Source of the DNA: Mesodorylaimus sp. YZB2_4
Taxonomy: Eukaryota > Nematoda > Enoplea > Dorylaimida > Dorylaimidae
Assembly (NCBI GenBank): GCA_030248295.1
Contig: JASANH010000846.1
Location: forward strand, 124,001-188,000
DNA length: 64,000 bases
Direction of reading: 5' to 3'
Below are positions 50,262 through 61,578 of this stretch, piece after piece; position 1 is the first letter of the stretch; the number at the start of each line of letters is the position of its first letter. A model generated the notes under the pieces. It saw nothing but the letters and a program-made list of their open reading frames with translations. It was not told where the DNA came from and ran no database searches. A program made the translations under genes and the position numbers.

Positions 50262-53200
50262 ATGGCGGACGATCCATGGGCCGAAGCAGCAGCGTGTCAA
50301 GAACAGGATGAACGCCGAAAATTAGAAGAAAAAGTAAAGTTTGTAAAATTCTTCTAGGGAAAAGCTGCATAAACTTTTTTGTCAGATGCATGAATTAAAT
50401 CTCAGACGTGCTCAAAAAAGTGGAAGTACCGAAGAATCAAATGGATGGCCGAAATTGTCTCCGGATGCAAAACAACAGTCGGGTGGTAACGATAGCTGGG
50501 ATTCGGTAGCCACCTCGCGTCCTCCACCAGTCGGCGGCGCGGGAAGAGGTAAACCATTCAAGTTACGCGAAGGTAAGTATCGCAGAGACCCTAGAATGTT
50601 AGGTTCGACTTGATTCTGCATGCACGAGGGCTCGTCTTGCTTTACAAAGCTGCTTTGCATGGTGGTAGATTTGCAGATTCGTTAACATTATTGGTGACGA
50701 GCGCTTGGCTAACTAAGGGGCTAGTATTGACAGAGAACTCTTTCTAGCAAAGAACATTTAGCTGTTAATGTGCCGTACATTTTAGGTGACCAAAGCAACA
50801 CACCTGGAAGTTTTTCGGACCTAGGAAGTGGTACTGGTGGTAATAGCCGTAGTTTTGGGCAATTCGGTGGTTTTGCTGGAGCCACTCTCCAGAAAACTTT
50901 TGGGGACCAGCAAAATCGAAGCAAGCCAGCATCGTCGTTCGGTAGTCCAAACTTTAATTTCAAAGCGTCGAACAGCAATTCCGGTTTTCGTTCAAACGCT
51001 TCCAACGACACCAATAATTTTGGCTCTAACTCTTTTGGCGGATCTGCTTTCGGCAATCAGAGCTCTCCGTTTGGCGCTAGTGGCGGCGGGGAAGGCTCTG
51101 GAAACAGACAGAATAGTTGGCCGAATTCGAAACAGGACGACAAACTCGGTGGCGAATCAGTTTCAGGAGCATGGTCGAGTTATGATGACGACTCTGAACA
51201 ACAGCGTCCTGGACGTCAGAATTTGAGTGGTCCTCAATCGCAACCTGGAACAACAGTTGGGCGTTTACCTGAAGAAAATTGGGACGACGATGAAGGCGAA
51301 AACCGTAAGTAAGCTTTGAGATGATAAGAATTACAGTAAAGTCAGACCTTTATTCCATGGTTTATTCTTACCGCTCTCCCTGAGTTGAAAAATCTGTTTC
51401 ATCATTTTACCTCGGTTACTCCCCTAGAGTTTGCAATAGGCTTGATTCTGGTCGTATACTGTGTCTGGTCCATGTAGAAAAACGTTCTATTTTGTCTTCT
51501 AGCTCTGCCGGACACCGAAATCTCGCTTTTGAATAAAATTCTTAACGATAAATTGAGGAATGCGAAATACGACGTAGAAATCGAGCGTAAAAATCCCAAT
51601 AATCCATTGTTCTCTGTTAAGAAATTCGAGGAATTACCATTGTACGTATTTTAATTTCTTCACGAACAGAATTTTTCAAGCTTGGTTTATTTTTTCAGAA
51701 GCGACGAATTGTTGCAAGGCGTTTACGAAATGGGTTTCAGTTACCCGTCCAAGATTCAGGAGTCCGCTTTGCCAACTTTGTTGGCTGATCCGTAAGTGTT
51801 GTTAATCGTTGTTTGCGTTCCTTGCAGTCCAGTGCAATATTTCTCTCTATAGGCCACAAAATATGATTGCTCAAAGTCAATCGGGTACGGGAAAAACGGC
51901 TGCTTTCGTGTTGACTATGTTGAGTCGTGCGGATCCGAGTCTGCGTCATCCGCAGTGCATATGTTTATCGCCAAGTTACGAACTGGCTTTGCAAACGGGA
52001 AAAGTAGTGGAAACGATGGGGAAGCATTTAACCAACGTAAAAATCGCCTACGCCGTTCGTGGAGGCTTGCGTAAGTTTGTTAATCAGTAGTGATTGGGAC
52101 CGATGTACATGAACTGAATATATTTCAGGGGTTTCGCGAGGAATGCAGTTAACTGAACAGATCATTATCGGTACGCCTGGCACGGTACTGGATTGGCTTC
52201 TCAAGTTTCGATGCTTCGATCCGTCATTGATCACAGTATTCGTTTTGGACGAGGCCGACTTAATGATTGGTCTGCAAGGCCACCAAGATCAAAGCATTCG
52301 TATCCATAAGTAAGCGCTGCTAGCCGGCTATTGCTTTGTGAGTCTGACGTATAATCATTTGCAGGATGTTGTCCAAGACGTGCCAACATTTATTGTTTTC
52401 GGCTACTTACGACGAGCAGGTGATGGAATTCGCGTACAAGATTATCAACGATCCAGTTGTTATCAGGTTAGTTTTTTAATTTTTCACGTTGTGGGCGTAC
52501 GGAAGAAGGCGTTTCCTTGATTAGGCTGCGACGTGAGGAAGAGACTGTGGATTATATTCGGCAATTTTATGTCAACTGCCGCACACGTGAAGAAAAATAT
52601 CGGGCCTTGTGCAACATTTACGGTGTTTTGACTATTGGACAAGCGGTCATATTTTGTCGTGTAAGTGGTTTTGGCGTTGTGGTTTTATCGATTGGTGATG
52701 TGATGATTTATTTGGTTAATTTTCAGACTCGTAAAGAAGCTGCTTGGCTGGCTGGAGAGATGAGCAATGACGGTCATGCTGTCGGACTGTTGTCAGGCGA
52801 ATTGGAGATCGAGCAGCGAGCGGCTGTTATTGAACGCTTCAAGCGAGGACGCGAAAAAGTATTGATTTCTACTAACTTGACTGCTCGAGGTGAGTATGCT
52901 TTGGTTATTTCGTTTGAAGAATTGGATGTGTGTGTGAGCGCGTGCTTTGGTCTAACAGTGCGTTAGAGTAGGCAGTGTCCCCTATTTCGGGAATGTTGGA
53001 ATAGGTTTGGGGCTGGTCTTGTGTATTTCCTGTGTTCGCAAATTTGTCTGTTTTCAGTCGTTGCCCTTTTTAGGTATTGACGTGGAACAAGTGACTATCG
53101 TGGTCAATTACGATTTGCCAACGACAACTGACGGTCAGCCAGATTTCGAGACTTATCTCCATCGAATCGGCCGTACTGGTCGATTTGGCAAGGCTGGTAT

Positions 53201-53403
53201 TGCTATAAATTTCGTCGACAGCAATTGGAGCAAGAATGTCCTGAATCAAATTGAAAGCCATTTCGGTAAGTGTTTTGATTTTAGGTGTAGCTTTTGGAGT
53301 GGAAAGCATGTTATCGACTGTAATTGCAGGAAAAAAGATTATGCCGCTGGATACTGAGGACATCGATGCCTTAGAATCTATCGAGAGGGCCGAGTATTCG
53401 TGA
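50262..53403 (+). CDS. DDX19: DDX19/DBP5-type DEAD-box RNA helicase with FG-rich N-terminal extension
   Basis: Exons 50262-50333, 50386-50572 and 50786-51304, then about eight more to TGA 53401-53403. The core is clearly DBP5/DDX19: [136 protein letters not shown] and [16 protein letters not shown]19 remodels mRNPs at the cytoplasmic face of the nuclear pore with Gle1 and Nup214. The oddity is residues about 87-260: a Gly/Ser/Asn/Phe-rich stretch with eight FG dipeptides ([39 protein letters not shown]) that human DDX19 lacks. Exon 3 encodes it and splices in phase on both sides. Confidence 0.93.
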
Positions 53404-53657
53404 AAAGTTAAAAGTATGTTATTTGTCCTTTGTTGCGTATAAGTGAAATAATAAGAAGAGGGGCAGAAGATTCCTGCGTCTATGCGCGCATTCAAACTGA
53501 GAAAACCTTTGTTTAATTAACGGGATGTGAGAAAAAGTAAAGTATATGCTGGGACTCACGGATTTAATCAGGAAGATGCATTCAAGCACTACAGGGTGGA
53601 AAAGTGAAAAAAACAAAAGCGTTGCAACTGGTTCCTCTGTATGTATTGGATGGCGGC
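53404..53657. other. Short gap between convergent genes
   Basis: Only 254 bp separate the stop codons of DDX19 (+) and DHCR24 (-), so the 3' UTRs are likely to overlap or nearly meet. Confidence 0.6.
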
Positions 53658-56018
53658 TTAGATCCTTGCCGCCTTGGACACTTTATCGTAAGCTTCAGGG
53701 AAGGCTTCCTCGCTCTGGTACTTGACCCGCATTTGATCGTAGAGGGTGTGGTCGAACATGGTCCGGAACTCGTCCTTGGTCATGTACGTGTCGGCGTACA
53801 TCATTTGAAATCTGAAACTAATGAGATAGTGGGGGGGGGGGCAGGATGAGACGGATGGGTTCTTACCCATGCTGCTTCCTGACGTAGCCTTCGATGCGTC
53901 TGGTGGTCTCGACTGGGTCGTACTTGGTCACCTTGGGGGTACCGTAGGCGCCCACGTCGACGTATAGCTCATCACGCTCGCGTTTCGGGTGCACGAGTCC
54001 AGGAAGAGAGGGTAGCATGAATGGACACAACCAGAGGGGATAGAGCTGAAATTAAGTAGGCTGAGGGAAGGGAGAATGGTGGAGGAGGGGCAGGACGCAC
54101 CTGGACTTCGCGGTCAAACACCTTTAAGGTCTGTTCCAAGGTGACCAAAGGTACGAGCATGTCTTGCAGCATGTGCGTCCTTTCGTACAAGCGTTTGATG
54201 GCACGAGTTTGAGTCAGTTTGAGGAAACTGACCTTGGGTGGCACTGTCCAACCGACCAGCCAACGGAACCACCATCGGTTGCCGAATGGGATTATGTCCT
54301 GTGAGCAAAGTGTGGCTAGACCTGGGCCTGGGGGTGTGGGTTGGTTCTGTTTCCAGCTGCCATCCTCCAGACTCCAGCATCCTTTTGCCTGTTGCTGGTC
54401 AGCAGTCACCATAAGTATCACACTTCCCGCGAGGCCCACTATATGAGAAACAGATCCGTGACGTCCTGTGGTCGCATCAGGATCTTGGGAAGCGGGCGAG
54501 AAAGGAGAGACCTTCCCTAGGACTACTTTTCTGAGTGCTCATTTTGCATCCGCCTCTCTACTGCAGGAGTCTCCCAGAGCCAGGTGTGCATGGCCAGCGA
54601 CGGAGCTCTTGACTGCCGCTCCCAGCGGCATCAGAATGTGGGTCAGGGTTGCAAGGGACCAACGCCAGCTGCTGAGCCACGGCTAATGTCTAGACAGACT
54701 AATGTCCGTCCTTACCTGCAATTCCCAGAAGATACTCTTGGTGTGCCGATGATAATAGTGCCGCAAAGGAATGTACTCAGGCTCTTTCACTGCTCTGGTC
54801 AAGTAGGACTCGACATGTTTGAAGAACCATGGCTTGAACCAGAGACCGATCGAGTTGATCTAATGAAGGGAGAAGATGCTGATGAACAAGGAAGCCCCGC
54901 ACTAAACGGCCTACCTTCCAGAATTCAGGCCGATCCGCGAACTCTCCTCGCATGACCACACCCTTGTCCAAACTGAAAACAATGCCTTCTACAAATTCGT
55001 TATTCTGATCTTTCGTCTCTTTCGTGAAGATTTCAGTGAGCTCCTGCAAAGACAGGCTTGAAAAGTTTGAAGCGACGCAGGATTAGAAAGCAGGATGGGC
55101 ACTTACCTGCAACGAATGGCAAGGCAAGTACGTCAACTTGACGAAAGGTTTGGCTGGTATGATACGAATCTCGGCGGCTACGAGGAAGCCTAATGTGCCG
55201 TGCGACCATGGCAATGCATAGAACAAGTCGGGGTTTTCGTCCTGTCACGAGAATACAGCTAAGGAAACTAATTTTACATTTTGCTGAGCACTTACAGCCG
55301 AGCAATGGACCAGTGAGCCATCAGCCACAACCACATCGTAGCTGACACAGATGTGTTGGAAGAGACCGTACTTGTGACTCGACGTCTCGATACCCGCCCC
55401 GTTGATCAATCCTCCCACAGTCAGATCGTCAAGTTCGGGTACGATGGGAATCGTCCATCCCATCCCGATCAGAGTGGCAGTCAATTGGCCCATAGTCACC
55501 AATGGTTCTACACGAACCGTTCGTTTTCCTGTATCGATCTACAACGAATACATGTGCACGGATCAAGATCAATTGCTCATTCATGCACTCACCTCCAACA
55601 CATCCACCAGATCCACCTTGATCCGTCGGCACGTCTCCTTATATTTGGGTAAACGAAAACTCATGGTCAGCCATCCGGATCGTGCCGTGCACATTTTCTC
55701 ATGTCGCCCATTCGTGCTCCATTCTCGAACCTAAAATAGTCGTTTATGTGATAAGGTACTGATCCAAATCCACGAGCCCTGACCAACCTGTCTTTGCACT
55801 TCTCGCACTTTCTCATCGTGTTTCCAAGGCGCCGTGTGCAACTTGAACACGAGCCAGTTACGAAAATAGAAGTAGACCTCGTAGGCGACCGAGAGGGGCA
55901 ATAGAAATAAGCACACGAAAACCCATCGATAATTTATTAGTACATACTCAATTGCCGAATCGACATATTCCATAAAAGCTTTGTAATTGAACCAAATCTT
56001 CACACCAACCACAGACAT
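53658..56018 (-). CDS. DHCR24: DHCR24, delta24-sterol reductase
   Basis: Eight or so exons on the minus strand, from ATG 56018 ([20 protein letters not shown]) to TAG 53658. One N-terminal membrane segment ([20 protein letters not shown]) is followed by the FAD-binding PCMH-type domain: [39 protein letters not shown] and [17 protein letters not shown]. Then come [68 protein letters not shown] and the C-terminal [20 protein letters not shown], ending KVSKAARI like vertebrate KICKAARH. The enzyme reduces the sterol side-chain C24-C25 double bond (desmosterol to cholesterol, or after phytosterol dealkylation) in the ER. One intron (about 54390-54715) contains a SINE remnant. Confidence 0.95.
54470..54610 (-). 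repeat. SINE, main family, tail part
   Basis: Contains GCGGGCGAGAAAGGAGAGACC, like GGGCGAGAAGGGAGGGACC at 26145, and CCAGAGCCAGGTGTGCATGGCCAGCGACGG, like 26245-26275. Lies inside a DHCR24 intron. Confidence 0.6.
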
Positions 56019-56902
56019 TTTTGTGTGCAAGACACAGCTCCTGCTTTCACCTTTTCTATACCTTACCCTCTCACGCCACTGTCTTCGCGATGCTGGGCTG
56101 CCCTTGCGCAGAAACAGCGCCTAGATAAAAAGCTGTTCGATAAGACAAACTCGCCTTGACGTGATGATAAATGACTGCTGAGTTCTCGACGCTGCACAGG
56201 GCCAACTGAACGAGCGCAGTGCAGATGCTTCGCAGGTGTACTGTTCAAAGTTCAGGGCGCGGTTGTTTGATTGTTCTTCCTTTGACGGCCGCTCAAATGC
56301 TCGCAAACAAACAGCTAGTTTTGACAAAAAACCACACTGACTAGTTGGACTTTGGTGTTACCACTGTTGCTTAGAAGGATGAGTCATCGTAGTGGGATCT
56401 GCTTATCAAGCAGATCTTGAAAAGCTGACTGACTCTGACATCCTGCCCTGACCATTTTCACCATAATTTTTACCTATTCAAAATTATAGGAAAGCTTCTT
56501 GGCTCGGTTCCCTCGGGGCAATGCCTTTGTGCCGTGCTGTGCCACCGAGCCTGTGTTATGAGGGTAATTTGCAACTTGGCGAGCCTCCCGTCTCATTTAT
56601 CGTACCAGGCACTGCTCCTCTCATCAGAAATGATAAGGCGTCTGATAATCTGCATGTGCCGCATCTATATTGTGGTCCGTGTTCAATCAGAAACGGCTCG
56701 TGCATAGGGTAATCCTGTCTGACTATAATCTCCAGAAAATTTTCCCTAATTAATTATATGCGTCATAGTCTGACAAACATCCGTTACAGACAAAGCAAAA
56801 ACTATGCGTAGGATGTACTCAAACCCGTGCGTCCGCCCATAAATACTATAGTTCGGTCTGTGACTCGTACCAGTGTTTGTCCCTCAACCACGGCTCATCA
56901 TA
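56019..56902. other. Intergenic interval between divergent genes
   Basis: Lies between the start codons of DHCR24 (-) and the small secreted protein (+). I see no gene. It presumably carries both promoters; TAATTAATTATATG near 56748 is AT-rich but not a clear TATA box. Confidence 0.5.
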
Positions 56903-57157
56903 ATGCTCCCCAAACTGCTGGTCTTCGTGCTCATTTCATACGCTCTTCTGCTGGACTCGCAAGCTGCCACCTCCGATCTCAGAGGACACGGCCAATCGAA
57001 GGAGAAGAAACTGGTCAATAAACCGTGTGTCATTCAAAAAAAGGTGGTTCGAGAAATCGCTGGGCACTGTGTGCGCGTCAGTGGCGGCATGGAGGTTTGC
57101 GAGTCTCTGGATGGAATGTACATGGATCCGATAGGATGTTTGAACTGGGTCATGTAA
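56903..57157 (+). CDS. Small secreted cysteine-containing protein
   Basis: An 84-codon frame begins MLPKLLVFVLISYALLLDSQ, a clear signal peptide, likely cleaved after AAT or nearby. A basic linker (SKEKKLVNK) precedes a C-terminal part with four cysteines (PCVIQ, GHCVRV, EVCESL, IGCLN). TAA follows WVM. The stop region also reads as a splice donor (CAT|GTAAGA), so the protein might continue into an exon I cannot find. I do not recognise a family; a short secreted effector or neuropeptide-like protein are both possible. Confidence 0.55.
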   Translation: MLPKLLVFVLISYALLLDSQAATSDLRGHGQSKEKKLVNKPCVIQKKVVREIAGHCVRVSGGMEVCESLDGMYMDPIGCLNWVM

Positions 57158-57500
57158 GATGTGTTTGTGACAGTCATATACCATCTCTAGTGTTCTATGG
57201 GAGTATTTAGAGACTGACTCATGTTACCTCATGTAGGCTGGCAAATCTCTGATCATGTCACGTACTATAAGTACAGCGGGCTCTCCCCGTAGTCTAGTAG
57301 GTCAGACCAGGTCGAAGACGGACTTAAAATTGGTGCGTGTTTGAGTGATGTGGTCAAACGTTAGTATGAACATGAACTACAATATACCGTCGGTGTTCAC
57401 AATAAGGCGATCATTTCTCCCCTGTGAGAACGAAACCATCACATCTACAATACGCGCGAGTAAAAAGTGATCAGTCAAGAGCTTTATCACTCCTTCATTA
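57158..57500. other. Gap between convergent genes
   Basis: Nothing recognised between the small secreted protein (+) and the end of the DM9 gene (-). Confidence 0.5.
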
Positions 57501-60486
57501 TCACAAGGGCGTGCGGCACAGCACGTGAGCATTCTGGAACTGAGAATCGACAAAGTAGTAAGTTTTACCCGCGTAGCTGATCCAAGCCATCTCTCGCTTC
57601 AAGTTTCCTTTGCCCAACAGCTCGCCACGAAACGAGCCCTCACGAATATTATGCAAGACCATCGAATTGTACATGTCTTGCTCCACAGGCTGGTAACGGG
57701 AATTTAGTTCACTCACTCGAATCCAAACGTAGCGGAAGTTCTGTTTCGGTGGTCCACGATAGATGAGGATACGAAAGGAGGCAACCGAGGGTTGGGAACT
57801 AGTATACTCATCTTCACCCCATGGGAACGAAGCCTCCACTTTGCCCTTGTTATTTCGGGCACGACCGAAGACGGGTTCGTCATTGTGCATCCTACAAGAA
57901 TGTATCCATCAGGGCTATTTGAACTGATCACCTATTCGCGCTGAAACTCATGTTCGGCACTAGCCCATGCAACACTCACCACAAGGCCACATAACAGAGC
58001 CTAGTCGCCTGATCGTTGTTCGTCAAAGGATGACCCATGGCTTGAACAGCTCGTTGCGGGAATGGCGATCCGTGACGAACTTCGATCCATGCATCTTCGC
58101 CTGGAGTGACCGATGGCGGGCGCGGAGGGATTTGATACGACAGTGGCACGCGACATAGCACATGAGCCTTATCGAATTGCGAGTCCTCAAATCCGTATTC
58201 CTTGCCGGCGTAACCGACGTAGGCCTCCCGCCGATTCCAACATCCCTCTCCGAGGAGCTCACCACGGAAGTTTTCCTCGTGAATACCATGCACAACAACC
58301 GGACAGATCGTCTCTTGCTTTACAGGTTGATGCACAGAAGTCACCTGGTCAATCTGAATCCACTCGTATCGAAAATTCTGCGTGGGTGGCCCATAGTATA
58401 CGAGAATACGAAACGAAGGGGGAGACAACTGGGAGCTCGCGAATTCACTCCAGCCCCAATGAAACCATGCTTCCACTTTTCCATGATTATTTCGGGCGCG
58501 ACCAAAAACGGGCTCGTTAGGGTGTTTCCTGAAATGAAAGAGGCTATGATTTCGAGTGTGGCAGGCGGTCCTTATCCCATTACTTAACGCCATCGCATGA
58601 AAGTTAGGAAAAGCGAACTTCCTCAAAATACACAGCGGGCTTATCTCTGTACTAAGCAATGCCTATGCTTAGTGTGCCACCTCAAACTGACGTAGGAGCA
58701 GCCCCTCCCATCAACTACTACCTGACGCGGCCGCGGTGGTGCAGAAGTTCGGCATTCGTCCACCCGTATTGCCTGGGTTCGATCCTTGGTGATGGAGGTC
58801 GGTTTGCGAGCCATGAACCCTCACTGAGCGTGCACGCCAGGCTGTGGGGGCTCACCTGGTACCGTCGAGGCTATGAGGCTATGAGAGGCTATGATTTCGA
58901 GCGTGGCAGGCGGTCCTTATCCCATAACTTAACGCCATCGCATGAAAGTTAGGAAAAGCGAACTTCTTCAAAATACACAGCGGGCTTATCTCTGTACTAA
59001 GCAATGCCTATGCTTAGTGTGCCACCTCAAACTGACGTAGGAGCAGCCCCTCCCATCAACTACTACCTGACGCGGCCGCGGTGGTGCAGAAGTTCGGCAT
59101 TCGTCCACCCGTATTGCCTGGGTTCGATCCTTGGTGATGGAGGTCGGTTTGCGAGCCATGAACCCTCACTGAGCGTGCACGCCAGGCTGTGGGGGCTCAC
59201 CTGGTACCGTCGAGGCGCTCCGAGTGGAGAGACCGAAGCCCAACGAGGAGACTCTCGGCTGTCGAACAAGTGAAATAAGCGTAGCAACCCTACATTAGAA
59301 AAGATACCGCGGGGAGCGGATACGTTCAGACCTCCTTCCAGGCAGGTCACCTAGTCCTAGGTGCCTGAAACATCAACCCGACGGGTTTCAGCCTCACCTG
59401 GAGGAGCGTATCGACTGGCCAACGAAGGCAAGCCAATACGCTGCTTCGCGTATAAGGCGGCTAATCAAGGCAACCAGATACACTACCTTCTCCACAGGCC
59501 AAACCCACCTACTACACAAGGACAGAATTCAAAGCCCACAGACATCGTCCAAGAAAGTCAGTGCCCAGTCCAGGATGCCCTCGCGTAAAGGTGTTCCTAG
59601 TGAAGACATGCAGAGGGACTCTGCTGTGTGTGCTGGCCGGCTATAGACAAAACACATGCTATATAACGCAAAAATTAAGAAAAAAAACTACCACCTAACT
59701 CCGCTGCAAAATGCTGACTGATGCATCATCCAAGTCATTTTTGAACAGGACTAAGTTCTGCTCACTCTACAAGTTGTTGACTCGCAGTTGACCTGGCCCT
59801 GACCTGTCCGCACGAAAGCAAGCAAGGCTTGTACTTGGGCTGTCCTAACGAGCTGACTTGTCCCGACTTTTATGCGACTGGCCCATGCCCCACATTTGTC
59901 TGTCTCTGCCATCTTATGGACTACTTACCATAAGGCCACGAAGCATATCTTTGTCGCAGGATCGCTGTTCTCCAGCGGACGACCTATGGTTTGCACAGCC
60001 TGCTCAGGAAACACCGATCCATGGCAGACTTCTACCCATGCGTCCTCACCAGAGGCGAGGGCCAACGACGGGTGGGGCGGAAGTTGGAGCGATGATGACT
60101 GCAAACGGCACAACACATGAGCATTGTCGAATTGCGGGCCAACAAAGTTGTACTCCTTTCCAGCATGACTGATCCAGGCCATACGACGCCACAGATTTCC
60201 TTTGCCCAACAGTTCGCCATGGAAACTTGGCAAGTGAACATCATGCACAACCATAGGACTGTATTCGCCTCGACTGACGGGCTCGCTCATCGAGTGTACC
60301 TGGTTGACTGGAATCCAGACGTAGCGGAAATTCTGCTTAGGCGACCCGTTGTAGACAAGAATGTGATAATACGACAAAGGCGAGAAACCAGAGCTGGAGA
60401 ACTCCTTGCCGCCCCACGGAAACCATGCATCAACTTTAGCGTGCTTTCCTCGGGCTCGACCGAAAACGGGCTCGCCTTCGTGCGTC
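57501..60486 (-). CDS. DM9-repeat (DUF3421) protein, at least three repeats
   Basis: Three phase-matched exons on the minus strand: 60486-59929, 58528-57980 and 57891-57501 (stop TGA). Each exon starts with EPVFGRAR (exon 3: NDEPVFGRARNNKGKVEASF), continues through QNFRYVWI, FRGELLGKGN, AWISYAGKEY and NAHVLCR, and all but the last end with DAWVEV.HG..FP..AVQ......CYVALW, where the next intron begins inside the Trp codon. This matches DM9/DUF3421 architecture (W.....G..P..A...G......YV.RA......GKV), known in insects, molluscs and other invertebrates; some members are mannose-binding or stress/immune proteins. Exon ends at identical codon positions show growth by exon duplication. No signal peptide is visible in these exons, so the 5' end lies upstream, probably beyond the partial repeat at 60630-60750. 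Confidence 0.85.
58541..59218. repeat. 345-bp tandem duplication within a DM9-gene intron
   Basis: The sequence from 58541 (AGGCTATGATTTCGAG) repeats from 58886 at an offset of exactly 345 bp. Only a handful of substitutions appear by eye (for example GAGTGTGG/GAGCGTGG and CCCATTACTT/CCCATAACTT). The unit includes intron sequence next to exon 2 plus the first half of a SINE. The junction at about 58868-58890 carries small GAGGCTATGA repeats. Confidence 0.93.
59073..59420 (+). repeat. tRNA-derived SINE, main family, fullest plus-strand copy
   Basis: The head GCGGCCGCGGTGGTGCAGAAG (A-box-like) and GGGTTCGATCCTTGG (B box) lead into GAGGTCGGTTTGCGAGCCATG, GCTCCGAGTGGAGAGACC, GATACCGCGGGGAGCGG and the core CTGAAACATCAACCCGACGG. 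The first half also occurs in the duplicated copy at 58728-58870. It gives the orientation for all other copies in the window. Confidence 0.8.
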
Positions 60487-60629
60487 CTGCAAAACCATAG
60501 CTTTTACTGTATAGTGCGAGAGCTTAGCCAAAAAGGCGCATGCGCCATCTTACCAACGCTCTCCTTTTAACAACTTTCTCAATAACTAATCCAGACCCCA
60601 CTCCAGTAGGCAATTTGTTTTGGACTCAC

Positions 60630-60750
60630 CACAAGGCCACGTAGCACTGCCGCCCCTCGATATCATCATTCTCTAATACTCGATCCATGGCTTGCACAGC
60701 CCCCGTGGCAGTGGGGAGCTCCGGAACATTTTCACCCAAACATCCTCAGA
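60630..60750 (-). pseudogene. Partial upstream DM9 repeat with a broken frame
   Basis: The minus strand reads GAG GAT GTT TGG GTG (EDVWV), aligning with EDAWVEV of the other repeats. After CCACGGGG the frame must shift by one base to read AVQAMDRVLEN and RQCYVALW, which end at the usual donor (TTGTG|GTGAGT). Both halves match the repeat family, so this is either a one-base-deleted DM9 exon end or a sequence error. If it is an error, it belongs to the gene at 57501-60486. Confidence 0.55.
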
Positions 60751-61578
60751 AATCACTCGCGACGATTTTTCACTTTTACCGGAGCGTCCGAATGGCCACA
60801 TCGTGCCGTGCCACGAGCTTCTTTGAGCATGCTTTGCACCTTGAAGTGCGAACAGAAAGATCAGTGAATTGTAAAACAGGCCTCGATCGTAATATCATTC
60901 ACGTCATTTCGTAGTTGTCAAGTACAGTACGAATACTGATTCAGGACTTACGCGGAATGGACAGAAATAAATAGCAGCTCTCTGCTCGCTTATAGAACGA
61001 GATCAACAGCCAGACCGTTGATATCGCTCGGTCAGAAGGGCGAAAAGACGGCTGTCTAAAAGGGCAGAATGAAAGGCCGAGGATATAGCAAACAGAAAGT
61101 TGCACTCCCAGAAGTGGTGATGATCGATTAGCGAACAATTGATTACCTACGATTGACCTAAGCTACCAACTGCTCACGAAGAAATGACCTAGCTAATGAA
61201 TTGTTGTTGGCGAATAATTGCCTGCGAACAATTGACTAGACAGCCAAAGTAACTGCCTATTCCTTTGCGACATAAGTTTTGGTCGACAATCGTGTTTTCT
61301 TGTTCAACAGGAATTTTAAACGTAGTCCGTTGTCCATGGACCTTATAATCTTCTTAGCAGACAAACCTTAAGGTCACGCTGTCTTGTACAATAGGTACTA
61401 ATCGCGCAGCATGGCACATTGCTTTACAGCTCTGTCATGGGGTTGCATTGATGACGAGAGGATAGGTCGTTTACACTGTCGTAGGAAAAGCCGAATGTCA
61501 CGGGGCTAGTCAGTGTTCGGTTCATGTTTCTCCGCGATCGGTTGCTTCGTTGGTTCTGAGGTGAGCGTCATCGATACA
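60751..61578. other. Intergenic interval without recognised gene
   Basis: It should hold the 5' end of the DM9 gene (-) and the promoter of the USP48-like gene (+). A run of related GAACAATTG-type motifs (61130-61250: GCGAACAATTG, GCGAATAATTG, GCGAACAATTG) forms a loose short repeat. Confidence 0.45.

Noticed and set aside
58728-58870. tRNA gene suggested by TGGTGCAG...GGTTCGATCC
   Set aside because: The same sequence recurs as part of a longer repeated element, so it is a SINE head.
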